Assembly (NCBI RefSeq): GCF_013410405.1
Contig: NZ_JACCFK010000001.1
Span: 1,674,001 to 1,738,000 of the forward strand
DNA from: Amycolatopsis endophytica
Lineage (GTDB): Bacteria > Actinomycetota > Actinomycetes > Mycobacteriales > Pseudonocardiaceae
Direction: 5' to 3'
Length of the DNA: 64,000 nt
Both the position numbers and the translations under genes were made by a program. Position 1 is the first letter of the stretch. Every line of letters begins with the position of its first letter. The notes under the pieces are model-generated. The model was not told where the DNA came from. It worked only from the letters and a program-made list of their open reading frames with translations, and searched no databases. Shown one piece after another: positions 42,625 to 51,775 of this stretch.

Positions 42625-42963
42625 TTGATCAAAATGGTCATCACGCTGAAGCGACGCCAGGGCATGACCCACGAGGAGTTCAAGCACTACCAGCAGACCA
42701 TCCACCGGCCACTGCTCATGTCGATCCCCGAATCGGATCGATACCTCCGCCGGTTCGTGGTCTCCTACCCCGTTCCAGCGCCCCGATACCCCGAACCCGA
42801 CTACGATTCGGTGGTCGAGGCCTGGTTCGACACCATGGCCGACCTCGAATCCCTGTATTTCAGTGACAACTTCCGACAGATCGTCGACCCGGACCACGCG
42901 AACTTCATCGACCTGTCGGCGTTCGGGCGGATCATCTGCGAAGAGGTCGTGGGCGCAGGCTGA
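42625..42963 (+). CDS. EthD-domain protein
   Basis: A 112-residue ferredoxin-like (dimeric alpha-beta barrel) protein of the EthD family. IKMVITLKRRQGMTHEEFKHYQ is the signature, with the His of HRPLL conserved near 27. Members include EthD of ether degradation and polyketide decarboxylase or cyclase relatives. The rare TTG start at 42625 is chosen because AAGGA lies six bases upstream and because relatives begin MIKMV; the ATG at 42634 would lose three family residues. Divergent from the MmyB regulator. Confidence 0.85.
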   Translation: MIKMVITLKRRQGMTHEEFKHYQQTIHRPLLMSIPESDRYLRRFVVSYPVPAPRYPEPDYDSVVEAWFDTMADLESLYFSDNFRQIVDPDHANFIDLSAFGRIICEEVVGAG

Positions 42964-43181
42964 ACTGGGGGGAATCGCGGGAGGAGGCAGGCGGCCGCCG
43001 TGGGGACCGGTGTCCGGCAGGTTCGTGTCGGGCGTGCCAGGTTCTGGACGGGTGACCGATTCCACCTGCATACCGCCGGACCCGCCGTGCGCGACGTCCT
43101 TCATGGACAGTTCGTCGAGATCACCGGTGATCGCGGCCGAACCGATCGTGCCGGCCACACTGACCACGAGCTTTCGTCGGT
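42964..43181. other. Gap with possible gene remnant
   Basis: No complete gene. On the minus strand about 50 codons from a GTG at 43167 have strong GC-rich third positions and read as plausible protein (VAGTIGSAAITGDLDE, MKDVAHGGSGGM) before running into sequence antisense to the EthD gene. It could be the relic of a larger gene or chance. Confidence 0.3.
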
Positions 43182-43832
43182 CTACAAGCGAGTGACCGAC
43201 TCCTCGACCGGGGTGTTGCCCGCCACCAGTTCGAGCGTGCGGCGGAACGCGCGCGGCTCTTCGAAGAGCGCGACCAGCACGGCGGCGACGTCCTCACGCG
43301 GGATCTCGCCGTAGTCGACGCTCTCGGCCAGGTGGACTTCGCCGGTGGCGGGCTCGTCGGTCAGGCGACCGGGGCGCAGGATGGTCCAGTCCAGGTCGCG
43401 GGCGCGCAGGTCGTCCTCGGCGGCCTTCTTCGCCCGCAGGTACGTCGCGAACACCTCGTCGGTGCCGGGGCGGTCGGCGCGGTCGACACCCATCGAGCCG
43501 ATCTGGACGTGCCTGCGGACACCGGCCCGCTCGGCGGCGTCGGCGAAGAGGCGGGCCGCGCCGAGGTCGACGGTCTCCTTGCGGGCCGCGCCGCTGCCGG
43601 GGCCTGCTCCCGCCGCGAACACCGCGACATCCGCGCCACGCAGCACCTCGGTGACCTCGTCGACCGGCGCGGACTCCAGGTCGAGCACGACCGGCTCGGC
43701 GCTGAGGTCGCGCAGGGCGGCGGCCTGGTCGGCGTTGCGGATGATGCCGACGGCCTCGTCACCGGTGCTCGCCAGCAGGCGCTCCAGGTGACGGGCGATC
43801 TTGCCGTGTCCTCCCGCGATCACAACTCGCAT
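43182..43832 (-). CDS. NAD(P)H-binding SDR-like protein
   Basis: A 216-residue atypical SDR (NAD(P)-binding, SDR5-like) with MRVVIAGGHGKIARHLERLL as the Rossmann motif and IGSMGVDRA, TYLRAKKAAEDDL supplying an equivalent of the active site Ser and Lys but no standard Tyr. WTILRPGRLTDEPATG is typical of YwnB/YtfG-like proteins. Oxidoreductase or flavin-reductase-like activity is likely; substrate unknown. ATG at 43832 is favoured by GGTGGG upstream over a GTG nine bases earlier. It stands 21 bases downstream of the next gene in the same direction. Confidence 0.85.
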   Translation of the reverse strand: MRVVIAGGHGKIARHLERLLASTGDEAVGIIRNADQAAALRDLSAEPVVLDLESAPVDEVTEVLRGADVAVFAAGAGPGSGAARKETVDLGAARLFADAAERAGVRRHVQIGSMGVDRADRPGTDEVFATYLRAKKAAEDDLRARDLDWTILRPGRLTDEPATGEVHLAESVDYGEIPREDVAAVLVALFEEPRAFRRTLELVAGNTPVEESVTRL

Positions 43833-43853
43833 GGGACCCACCCTAGGCGCGCC

Positions 43854-44489
43854 TCAGGCCACCGGCAGATCGTAGGAGGCGAGGAGCTGTTCGTAGACCT
43901 GCTCGTTGACCCAGCGGGAGACGGCGTCCTCGGGCAGGAGGATGCGCTCGCGGCGGACGTCGACGTCCAGGTCGACCCGGGCGTCCTCGTCGGCGGTGAC
44001 CACGGCGACGCCGTAGGAGCGGGCGCGCGGCAGGCAGTTGTCGAGGTAGTCGCGGCTGAGCACGGCCGAGGTCGGCAGCACCACGGCCGCGTCGCCGTAG
44101 CGGCTGAACGGGACGGCGGAGGCCATCGCGGTGCGCCAGTGGCGGGCGACGGACAGGACGCCGACGATCTCGGCGGCCGGGGCGGGGGCCGTCGGGGCGA
44201 ACTCGGGCCACGTCCAGGTGGCGACGGTCGCCCGGTCGGTCACCGGGCCGACGCCCATCGCGATGCGCTCGGCATGGGTGTCGGTGCGCAGCCGCGCCAC
44301 GACGCACACACGGCGGCCGAGCATCCGCACCTCGGGCAGGACGACGCCGTGCCAGCCCAGCTGGGCGGCGGCGTCGCGGGCCAGCTGGCTGACGCTGGCG
44401 GGAAGTTCGATGGGCGGCACCACACGGGTGGGGAACGATCGTCCGCCGGTCACCACCGAGTTTCCGGTGTGCCCTGGTGTAACCGCCAC
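43854..44489 (-). CDS. Hypothetical protein, 211 residues
   Basis: The family is not recognised. It is a soluble alpha/beta protein without signal peptide. Visible segments are a strand-rich middle (VRMLGRRVCVVARLRTDTHA), a hydrophobic AAVVLPTSAVLSRDYLDN and VVTADEDARVDLDV; the C-terminal is helical (AVSRWVNEQVYEQLLASYDL). The GTG start follows GGAGGCGGATC, a strong ribosome site. The SDR-like gene lies 21 bases downstream in the same direction, so they are probably one unit. Divergent from a 26-codon gene. Confidence 0.7.
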   Translation of the reverse strand: MAVTPGHTGNSVVTGGRSFPTRVVPPIELPASVSQLARDAAAQLGWHGVVLPEVRMLGRRVCVVARLRTDTHAERIAMGVGPVTDRATVATWTWPEFAPTAPAPAAEIVGVLSVARHWRTAMASAVPFSRYGDAAVVLPTSAVLSRDYLDNCLPRARSYGVAVVTADEDARVDLDVDVRRERILLPEDAVSRWVNEQVYEQLLASYDLPVA

Positions 44490-44543
44490 GATCCGCCTCC
44501 TCTTACCGCTGGTTCCCTACCCGCACCTCGTGAAAGGAGGCAC

Positions 44544-44624
44544 ATGAAAGAGGTACCAGGGGCCGGGCGGTTGATCGGTGGACAATGGGAGCGCCTGCGA
44601 TCGGCGGCGCTCAACGGTCGGTGA
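44544..44624 (+). CDS. 26-residue peptide gene with strong ribosome site
   Basis: A short frame whose ATG lies four bases after AAAGGAGG (44533-44540), the best Shine-Dalgarno site in the window. The peptide begins MKEVPGAGRLIGG and ends SAALNGR; it is basic and amphipathic and has no signal, no cysteines and no family known to me. A hairpin followed by a T-run stands 74 bases after its stop, in the right orientation, so a short transcript of its own is likely. It may encode a regulatory peptide, or the transcript may act as RNA. Confidence 0.5.
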   Translation: MKEVPGAGRLIGGQWERLRSAALNGR

Positions 44625-44697
44625 CCGGTCGATGAGCGGCATCGGGACTTCAGCCCGACACTGCTTCCGAATGGGTGACGAACCGTTGAGCGGTGTC

Positions 44698-44737
44698 GCT
44701 CCGCGCCCCAGAGTACCGCCGAACGGAGCAATTTTTT
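44698..44737 (+). terminator. Intrinsic terminator of the small transcript
   Basis: GCTCCG (44698-44703) pairs with CGGAGC (44724-44729), with extra inner pairing of GCGCC-like bases, and is followed by AATTTTTT. A six-base T-run is rare in this genome and its side shows that it stops plus-strand transcription. Confidence 0.6.
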
Positions 44738-44764
44738 CACATTCCACTGTGGACAACGTGGCGA

Positions 44765-46513
44765 TCACGGTAGAAGTTCCCGCCCCGCCACGGACATCAG
44801 ATCGTCGATCTCGTCGTAGGGAACCACGACCTCCCGGTAGCCGCACGCCATCGGGTAGTTCCGCGCATCGGTCGCAAGGCCGAAGACGACGCCGTCGGCC
44901 CGGAAACCCAGCTGCAGCGCGGGCACGTCGAGGATTCCCCAGGGTTGCAGGTCCGACGGCGCGAGCGGGGTGCGCTCGCCGCCGAACGGTTCGCCGCCGT
45001 CGCAGTAGCCGCCGGGCGACCGTGCCAGGATCCGCGATTCGAGCACACTCATCGCGTTCTGGTCGTCGGCGACGCCCTCGAAGACGTCGGCCGCGGTGAC
45101 CATGTCACCGGTCGTCAAATCGACGGTGAGCAGCATCGTGGTGTAGCCGCCGTGGTTGCCGAACTGGCTCGACTCGACCATGAGGTCGTAGCGGACCGAG
45201 ACCAGCCGCTCGTCCTGGCGGTTGATCGTGGCGTCGTTGGTGACGACCGGGTCCTCCGTCGAGTTGAGCAGCCCGGCGCGCACATAGTCGGTGAAGTCGT
45301 CGAGTGGCTTCGCGAGGGCGGCGTTGACCTTTTCCTGCAGGGCCGGATCGCTCAAGCCGCTCGCGTGCGCGTAGCGGGCGTCGACGTGGAAGCCGTCCGC
45401 GGCTTCGGTGCGGGTCAGCAGGCTCACCTGCACCGCTTCTTGTTCGGCAGTCGGTGCGGCGCCCACCGGGGGCGTCGCACCGCCGTCGCCGATCACCGCG
45501 ATGGTGCCGACCACCGCGCCGACGCCGACGGCGACGGCGACCAGTGCGGCGCCGATCTTCGCGCCCACGCTCAGGCCGGTACCGGCCGCCGCGAGTCCGC
45601 CCGCGGCTCCCGGCGCGGCCGCCGTTCCCGCGCCGAACAGCGCCAACGGGGACAACGCCAGCAGTGCTCCGGCGCGCTGGGCGAGCCGGCCCCGGCCGCG
45701 CTCCTCCCAGTCCGGCCCGTACCCGGCGACCGCCGCGGTCTCCAGCTCGGCGACGAACTCGGCGGCGGCCGACGGGCGCGCGGCGGCGTCCTTCGCCATG
45801 CCCCGTGCGACGAGACGGCGGACCGGTTCGGGCAGCATGTCGACCGGGACCGGCGCGTTCTCGTGCAGGTCCCGCAGGTCGTCCGCGGTCGCGCCCTCGA
45901 AGGGGCGACGCCCGGTGACGCTCTGGAAGAACACGCAGGTCGCCGCGTACACGTCGGTCGCCGAGGTCGCCGGCGCGCCGTGCCACTGCTCGGGCGCCAT
46001 GTACGCCGGGGTCCCGACCGGCAGCCCGGCGGTCCCGGCCAGCACGGCAATGCCGAAGTCGACGAGCTTGCTCTCCCTGCCGGGACCGACCAGCACGTTC
46101 TCCGGTTTGTAGTCACGGTGCACGACACCGGCCCGGTGCGCGTGGGCGAGCCCCAGCAGCGATCCCTTGAGCACGGCCAGCGCCGCTTCGGGCGGCAGCA
46201 CGCCGTCGCGGCGGAGCACCTCACGAAGTGGGACGCCGGGAATGGCCTCCATCACAATCGCCACCCCACGCGGGCCCTCGTGAAACTCGTACAGCCGGGT
46301 GACGTGCGGGCTGTCCACGCGGCTCAGAAACTCGGCCTCGCGCCGGAACGCGGCCAGCCGCGCCGGGTCGCCCAGGTAGCGCGTGAACAGGTACTTGATC
46401 GCCACGAGCGTCCCGGACGGCTCGTGCCGGGCCAGCACGACCGCACCGAACCCGCCCTCACCCAGCAGGTGCAGTTCGGTGTAGCCCGGTACCTCCCAGT
46501 CACGCGTTCCCAC
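44765..46513 (-). CDS. Receptor-like Ser/Thr protein kinase with outer DUF3298-like domain
   Basis: A 582-residue transmembrane kinase. The Hanks kinase domain fills 10-270: Gly-loop LGEGGFGAVV (17-26), K40 in AIKYLF, catalytic HRDYKPEN (Tyr in place of the usual Leu), DFGIAV and GTPAYMAPEQW. A membrane span lies near 308-330, after an Ala/Gly-rich linker. The outer ~240 residues start with SLLTRTEAADGF and look like a DUF3298/RsiV-type domain, which in other proteins binds cell-wall or lysozyme-type signals. GTG start near GAGGTACCGGG. Divergent from the CoA lyase pair. Confidence 0.9.
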   Translation of the reverse strand: MGTRDWEVPGYTELHLLGEGGFGAVVLARHEPSGTLVAIKYLFTRYLGDPARLAAFRREAEFLSRVDSPHVTRLYEFHEGPRGVAIVMEAIPGVPLREVLRRDGVLPPEAALAVLKGSLLGLAHAHRAGVVHRDYKPENVLVGPGRESKLVDFGIAVLAGTAGLPVGTPAYMAPEQWHGAPATSATDVYAATCVFFQSVTGRRPFEGATADDLRDLHENAPVPVDMLPEPVRRLVARGMAKDAAARPSAAAEFVAELETAAVAGYGPDWEERGRGRLAQRAGALLALSPLALFGAGTAAAPGAAGGLAAAGTGLSVGAKIGAALVAVAVGVGAVVGTIAVIGDGGATPPVGAAPTAEQEAVQVSLLTRTEAADGFHVDARYAHASGLSDPALQEKVNAALAKPLDDFTDYVRAGLLNSTEDPVVTNDATINRQDERLVSVRYDLMVESSQFGNHGGYTTMLLTVDLTTGDMVTAADVFEGVADDQNAMSVLESRILARSPGGYCDGGEPFGGERTPLAPSDLQPWGILDVPALQLGFRADGVVFGLATDARNYPMACGYREVVVPYDEIDDLMSVAGRELLP

Positions 46514-46603
46514 GCCACTCCGAGGTGAGTTTCGCCGCAGCGGTTCCCTCGATTCGTGGTTAGGGTTACTCGCTGGTCACACCGGACGTGCCAAGGAGGA
46601 CCG

Positions 46604-47674
46604 ATGCGCTCGCCGAAGGACTTCTTCGCGCCCCTCGCCGTGGGGGCGCCGGATCCCGTCCGGGAAATCCCGCCGCTGCCCTCGCGGATGATCCACTTCT
46701 TCGATCCGTCCAACGAGAAGATGGCCGCGAAGGTCCCCGACCTGGCGAAGAAGGTCGACGTCCTGCTCGGCAACCTCGAGGATGCGGTGCGCGCGGACCG
46801 CAAGGAGGCCGCGCGCCGGGGTCTGGTGGAGATCGCGAGGTCCACCGATTTCGGTTCGACGCAGCTGTGGACGCGGATCAACAGCCTCGACTCGCCGTGG
46901 GTGCTGGACGATCTGCTCACGCTGGTCACGGAGATCGGCGACAAGCTCGACGTGATCATGGTGCCGAAGGTCGAGGGCGCGCAGGACATCCACTACGTCG
47001 ACCGGCTGCTCGCGCAGCTGGAGGCGCGGGCCGGCCTGACGCGGCCGCTGCTGGTGCACGCGATCCTGGAGACCGCCAGCGGTGTCGCGAACGTCGAGGA
47101 GATCGCCGGGGCCAGCCCGCGGATGCAGGGCATCTCGCTCGGCCCGGCGGACCTCGCCGCGAGCCGCCGCATGAAGACGACGCGCGTCGGCGGCGGGCAC
47201 CCCGGTTACCTGGTGCGCACCGATCCGGTCGGCGATGACCTGAACGAGGGGCGCACGACCTACCAGCAGGACCTGTGGCACTACACGGTCGCGCGGATGG
47301 TCGACGCGTGCGCGATGCACGGCATCCTGCCCTACTACGGGCCGTTCGGGGACATCCGCGACGTGGTGGCCTGCGAGGACCAGTTCCGCAACGCGTTCCT
47401 GCTCGGCTGCGTCGGGACGTGGACGCTGCACCCGGTCCAGGTCGACATCGCGCGGCGGGTGTTCTCGCCGGAGCCTTCGGACGTGGCGTGGGCGCGGAAG
47501 GTGATCGCCGCGATGGGCGACGGCACCGGCGCGGTCATGATCGACGGGAAGATGCAGGACGACGCCTCGGTCAAGCAGTGCCGGGTGGTGGCGGAGCTGG
47601 CGGACCGGCTGGCGGAGCGCGACCCGGAGCTGAAACAGGCGTACGACGAGGCGACGGAGGAAGCGCTGGCATGA
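46604..47674 (+). CDS. CoA-ester lyase, malyl-CoA lyase-like
   Basis: A 356-residue HpcH/HpaI-family enzyme that cleaves or forms (methyl)malyl-CoA-type esters with a divalent metal. Conserved segments are [17 protein letters not shown] (metal-binding Glu region), [12 protein letters not shown] (Arg for the carboxylate), [26 protein letters not shown] and [13 protein letters not shown]. The size and the C-terminal lid ([18 protein letters not shown]) match malyl-CoA/beta-methylmalyl-CoA lyases rather than short CitE forms. ATG has AAGGAGGA seven bases before. Its stop overlaps the second lyase ATG, so they form one unit. Confidence 0.9.
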   Translation: MRSPKDFFAPLAVGAPDPVREIPPLPSRMIHFFDPSNEKMAAKVPDLAKKVDVLLGNLEDAVRADRKEAARRGLVEIARSTDFGSTQLWTRINSLDSPWVLDDLLTLVTEIGDKLDVIMVPKVEGAQDIHYVDRLLAQLEARAGLTRPLLVHAILETASGVANVEEIAGASPRMQGISLGPADLAASRRMKTTRVGGGHPGYLVRTDPVGDDLNEGRTTYQQDLWHYTVARMVDACAMHGILPYYGPFGDIRDVVACEDQFRNAFLLGCVGTWTLHPVQVDIARRVFSPEPSDVAWARKVIAAMGDGTGAVMIDGKMQDDASVKQCRVVAELADRLAERDPELKQAYDEATEEALA

Positions 47675-48540
47675 GTGAGGTCAAGCCACGACGATCGGTG
47701 CTGTACATGCCCGGCGCGAACGAGCGGGCGCTGGAGAAGGCGAAGACGTTGCCCGCGGACGCGCTGATCCTGGACCTGGAGGACGCGGTCGCTCCCGACG
47801 CGAAGGAGGCGGCGCGGGAGCGGGTGTGCGCGGCGGCCGCTTCGGGTGCCTATGGCGACCGCGAAGTCACCATCCGGGTCAACGGACTGGACACCGAGTG
47901 GCACGACGCGGACCTGCGGGCGGCGGCCCAGGCCGGCCCGGCCGCGGTGGTGGTGCCGAAGGTCGACTCGGCGACCGACGTGCACAACATCGAACGCGCA
48001 CTGGAACTCGGCGGCGCGCCCGAGAAGACAAAGATCTGGGCGATGGTCGAGACCCCCGTCGCGATGCTGCACGCGGAGGAGATCGCGGCGGCGAGCGAGC
48101 GCCTGACGGTGCTCGTGATGGGCACGAACGACCTGGCGAAGGAGTTGCACGCCGAGTTCGTCCCCGGCCGCGCCCCGCTGCTCGGCGGACTGTCGTTGTG
48201 CCTGCTCGCCGCGCGGGCCACGGGCAAGGTCATCCTGGACGGCGTCTACAACGACGTGCAGGATCTGGCCGGCTTCGAGGCGGAATGCCGTCAGGGACGG
48301 GAATTCGGGTTCGACGGCAAGACGTTGATCCACCCCGGACAGATCGAACCGTGCAACCGCGCGTTCGCCCCGTCCGAGGGCGAGGTGGCGCAGGCTCGGA
48401 AGATCATCGGTGCGTTCGAGGAAGCCAAGGCCGCGGGACGCGGTGTGGTGACGGTGGACGGGCGGATGATCGAGAACCTGCACGTGGACAACGCGCGGCG
48501 GATCCTGGCCCTGGCGGACGCGATCGCGGGACGACGCTAG
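47671..48540 (+). CDS. CoA-ester lyase, CitE-like
   Basis: A 289-residue second member of the HpcH/HpaI/CitE family: [84 protein letters not shown] and [14 protein letters not shown]. It lacks the other citrate lyase subunits nearby, so it is a stand-alone enzyme acting on malyl-CoA, citramalyl-CoA or similar. ATG overlaps the upstream stop by four bases. Having two different lyases in one unit suggests consecutive or alternative steps of a dicarboxylate/CoA route. Confidence 0.92.
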   Translation: MSEVKPRRSVLYMPGANERALEKAKTLPADALILDLEDAVAPDAKEAARERVCAAAASGAYGDREVTIRVNGLDTEWHDADLRAAAQAGPAAVVVPKVDSATDVHNIERALELGGAPEKTKIWAMVETPVAMLHAEEIAAASERLTVLVMGTNDLAKELHAEFVPGRAPLLGGLSLCLLAARATGKVILDGVYNDVQDLAGFEAECRQGREFGFDGKTLIHPGQIEPCNRAFAPSEGEVAQARKIIGAFEEAKAAGRGVVTVDGRMIENLHVDNARRILALADAIAGRR

Positions 48541-48637
48541 TCCTCTTTGGACTCGAACAGACCGGCGGCCCGGCACGAAACGGGACCCACCTCTCGGTCA
48601 TCCAGCTGGTTTCAGGGCAGTTCGCTGGCGCACGCCG

Positions 48638-50389
48638 CTAAAACCCCGGCTCCTCGTGGAGCCAGTCCAAAGCTTTGCGCGCCGCGTTCGACACCGCTCT
48701 GTCCGGGTGCGCCACGACGACGCATTCGAGCACTTCGCGGGTGCTGGGATGGCCGCAGATCGTGGCGCCTGCCAGGAACAGCAGCTGGTCCGGGCGCGGT
48801 TGGGAGGCGAAGTCGGCCAGGGCCTTTTCCCGGCCCTCCGCCCGGATGCCGGCCGCGAGGACATCGACCTTGCTGTAGGTGCGGTCGCGGCCGGTGACCT
48901 CGGTGCGGTCGATCAGGCCCGCGTCGAACAACCAGGCCATGGCCGCCGGGCCCGCCGCCGAGTGGTCACGCAACGCCGCGATCGCCGCGACGCCGTCGCC
49001 GCCCAGGCGGGCCAGCAGACGGAACGTGAGCATCCGGTGCTCGAAATCGTCCGTGCGGCGGGCCAGCGTGGACAGTTCCGCGATCGCCCGTTCCGGCTCC
49101 CGCGACCGCAACCACGTCCGTGCGCCGTCGTCGAGGACCTGCGGGTCCAGCGGGGCCAGGCGCGCGAACAGGACCTCCGCCGTCTCACCCGACAGGTCCG
49201 TCACCGTCAGCACCGCCTCGCCCTCGGCGACGCGCACCTCGTACGCGGCCTGCACACCCAGGGGCAGCAGTTGGACGACCTGGCGTTCCTCCTCGGGCAC
49301 GTCGTCGAGGTAGTCCACGCCCGCGAAGTCGAGCAGGTCCTCCACGTGTTCCTCGCCCGCAGGGAAGATCTCCACCAAGCCGTACTCCGCCAGCCGGTGC
49401 ACGACGCGCAGGATCGTGCCGCCGTCACCGCCCAGCATCTCCACCAGCATCGGGATCGTCGCCGGCTCCGTCGCCAGCTCGGTGACCATCTCCGCGGCCA
49501 GCGGATTCCCCAGCACCGACACGACCGCGGCCCGCCACAGCTCCACCGGGTCGGCCAGCAGCCGCGCCGCCTTCTTCACCCGCACCAGCCGTCCGCGGTA
49601 CACCCGCACCACCCCGGCGCGCTTCGCCATCGACACGAACTCCGCGGGCGCGCTCACCTCCGCCAGGTCACGCCCGTCGCCGACCCACTCCACGAACCGG
49701 CGCAGCTGCGGCACCACCGCCGTGACCTCGGCCTCCGCCGTCAACCGCTCCGGCGACGCGAGCGGGAACACCGGTGACGGCGCGGCCACCTCGGCGTCCG
49801 GGTCGCCCTGGTAGTGGCGGTAGGCCAGATCGTGCAGCAGGTCCTGGTCCACCTCGACCTCGCCGCGGCGGACCCGGTCGATGAACGCCTGCGCGGCGAC
49901 CTCGTTGAGCGGATCGATGCCGTGCTCGGCCATCGCGACCGCCCAGAACTTGGCCAGCCCGAAGTTCGACGGCTCGTTCATCGCCGCGTCGAACCGGTCC
50001 GCGATCGCCGTCAGGTACGACCGCAGCACCACCGGTTCCTCGCTGCGCTCGTCCAGCAGGTCGGCGTCGTCGAAGAAGTCCATCAGCGCCTCGACGGTGG
50101 ACAGCACCGCCGACGAATGCGGGTCGAGCAGCACGACCTTGCGGGGGAACCACACGAGCAGCGCGTTGCGGAGGACATCGCGGCTCCAGCGGCCGAGCAG
50201 CCCGTCCCGTTCGAAGCGGAAGTCGAGCATGGCACCGGCGACAACCGGGTCCACGACCCGTTGCCGCATCTGCGACCAGGCGTCCAGCTCCACGAGCAGC
50301 CGCTGCCGGGCGTCGATGAACTCTTCCTCGTCCGCTCCGGTGTACACCATCCGCATGACCCGATGGTCCCGCAGATGACGCGTCTTCAC
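48638..50389 (-). CDS. Large hypothetical protein, 583 residues
   Basis: The family is not recognised. It is a soluble, mainly helical, strongly acidic protein with no signal peptide. A central segment (~290-350: AEMVTELATEPATIPMLVEM, GGDGGTILRVVHRLAEYGLV) looks like a winged-helix, and the C-terminal ~150 residues look like HEAT/ARM-type helical pairs (for example AISTLARR-like repeats, ALADFASQPRPDQLLFLAGA, AVSNAARKALDWLHEEPGF). The GTG start overlaps the amidase stop (GTGA), which couples it to the catabolic operon; an internal ATG at 50356 is an alternative. It might be a regulator or scaffold. Confidence 0.75.
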   Translation of the reverse strand: MKTRHLRDHRVMRMVYTGADEEEFIDARQRLLVELDAWSQMRQRVVDPVVAGAMLDFRFERDGLLGRWSRDVLRNALLVWFPRKVVLLDPHSSAVLSTVEALMDFFDDADLLDERSEEPVVLRSYLTAIADRFDAAMNEPSNFGLAKFWAVAMAEHGIDPLNEVAAQAFIDRVRRGEVEVDQDLLHDLAYRHYQGDPDAEVAAPSPVFPLASPERLTAEAEVTAVVPQLRRFVEWVGDGRDLAEVSAPAEFVSMAKRAGVVRVYRGRLVRVKKAARLLADPVELWRAAVVSVLGNPLAAEMVTELATEPATIPMLVEMLGGDGGTILRVVHRLAEYGLVEIFPAGEEHVEDLLDFAGVDYLDDVPEEERQVVQLLPLGVQAAYEVRVAEGEAVLTVTDLSGETAEVLFARLAPLDPQVLDDGARTWLRSREPERAIAELSTLARRTDDFEHRMLTFRLLARLGGDGVAAIAALRDHSAAGPAAMAWLFDAGLIDRTEVTGRDRTYSKVDVLAAGIRAEGREKALADFASQPRPDQLLFLAGATICGHPSTREVLECVVVAHPDRAVSNAARKALDWLHEEPGF

Positions 50390-51762
50390 ACCCCCGGAGA
50401 CCGCTGCGGACCGCGAATTCCTTCGAATGCTGCAGCCATCCGGAGCACTCCGAGGTCGTCGAAGCGCCGTCCGGCGATCTGCAGCCCGACCGGCTGTCCC
50501 TCACTCGTATAACCGCAGTTCAACGACACCGCGGGCTGCCCCGACATGTTGTAGGGCACGGTGAAGGCGATGTGCTCGAACGGCCGCGCCGGATCGTTCG
50601 TGGGCGAGGCCCACCCGGCGGGCGGCGCCGACACCGGACAAGTCGGGGACAGCACGAAGTCGTACGGCTCGATGGCCTGCATCGCAGCAATGCTGATCGC
50701 ATCCATCTGGGCGAATCCGCGGTAGGTCGCGACGCCGGAGACCTCCGCGCCACCCTGTGCCCAGGCGGCGATGTAGGGCAGCACGAGGGCCTGCCGTTCC
50801 GGCGGCAGCGCGCTGATGTCGCACCACGCCCGCACGCGCCAGAAATCGTCGAGACCGTCCAGCATTTCCCTGGTCAGGAAGGGTTCGACCGGTGCCACGA
50901 CGGCCCCGGCTGCCTCGAACCGGCTCGCCGCGTCGAGCACCGCGGCCCGGATGTCCTCCTCCACCGGCAGGCCCGCCCCGGCGTCCAGCTGGACGCCCAG
51001 GCGCAGGCCGGAGACGTCGAAATCCAACTGTGACCAGGCGATTTCCGCCGGCGGGAGGCTCAGGTGGTCCCGGCTGTCCGGTGCGGACAGGACGCCCACC
51101 AGCGCCGCGGCGTCCGCGACTGTCCGCGTCATCGGCCCGGCGACCCGGCCGGGGAACGGCGGGTGCACCGGAACGCGCCCGAAGCTCGGCTTGAGCCCGA
51201 CCAGGCCGCACCACCCGGCCGGCAGCCGGATGGACCCGCCGATGTCGGTGCCGACGTGCAGCGGCCCGTACCCGGCGGCGGCCGCCGCGGCCGCGCCCGC
51301 GCTCGACCCGCCGGGGGTCCGCGAGAGGTCCCACGGATTGCGGCTCGCGGTGTGGAAACTCGACAACCCCGAGGTCAGCATCCCGTAGTCGGGCATCGTG
51401 GTCTTGCCGAGCAGCACCGCACCGGCCTCCCGCACCCGCGCGGCGGCGGGCGCGTCGGCCGCCGCCGGGACCAGTTCGGTGGCCGCGGTGCCCAGCGGCA
51501 CCGGTGTGCCCCTGGTCGCGATGTTCTCCTTGAGCGTGATCGGCACCCCGTCGAGCGGGCCCGCCTCCCCCGCGCTCCACCGCTGCTCGGACGCCTTGGC
51601 CGCATCGCGTGCCTGCTCCGGGTCGGGGGCGTAGAGCGCGTGCAGCGACGGCTCCAGCGCGTCGATCCGGTCCAGCACCGCCTCGGTGACCTCGACCGGG
51701 GACAGCGTCCCGGCGCGGTAGGCGGTGAGCAGGTCGGTCGCGGACAGACCGGTCAACTCCAC
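50386..51762 (-). CDS. Amidase signature family hydrolase
   Basis: A 458-residue amidase with the Ser-cisSer-Lys triad: K78 in ITLKEN, S153 in GGSSAGA and S177 in GTDIGGSIRLPA. It hydrolyses a C-N amide bond and works in the cytoplasm. SPTCPVSAPPAGWA near 390 forms the substrate pocket. The GTG start follows GAGAGGGG by eight bases. It sits 13 bases after the SDR gene in a long operon behind a dipeptide-type ABC importer, so its likely substrate is the imported amide or peptide-like compound. It has no subunits of the GatCAB complex nearby. Confidence 0.92.
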   Translation of the reverse strand: MELTGLSATDLLTAYRAGTLSPVEVTEAVLDRIDALEPSLHALYAPDPEQARDAAKASEQRWSAGEAGPLDGVPITLKENIATRGTPVPLGTAATELVPAAADAPAAARVREAGAVLLGKTTMPDYGMLTSGLSSFHTASRNPWDLSRTPGGSSAGAAAAAAAGYGPLHVGTDIGGSIRLPAGWCGLVGLKPSFGRVPVHPPFPGRVAGPMTRTVADAAALVGVLSAPDSRDHLSLPPAEIAWSQLDFDVSGLRLGVQLDAGAGLPVEEDIRAAVLDAASRFEAAGAVVAPVEPFLTREMLDGLDDFWRVRAWCDISALPPERQALVLPYIAAWAQGGAEVSGVATYRGFAQMDAISIAAMQAIEPYDFVLSPTCPVSAPPAGWASPTNDPARPFEHIAFTVPYNMSGQPAVSLNCGYTSEGQPVGLQIAGRRFDDLGVLRMAAAFEGIRGPQRSPGV

Positions 51763-51775
51763 GTGCGGTCCCCTC

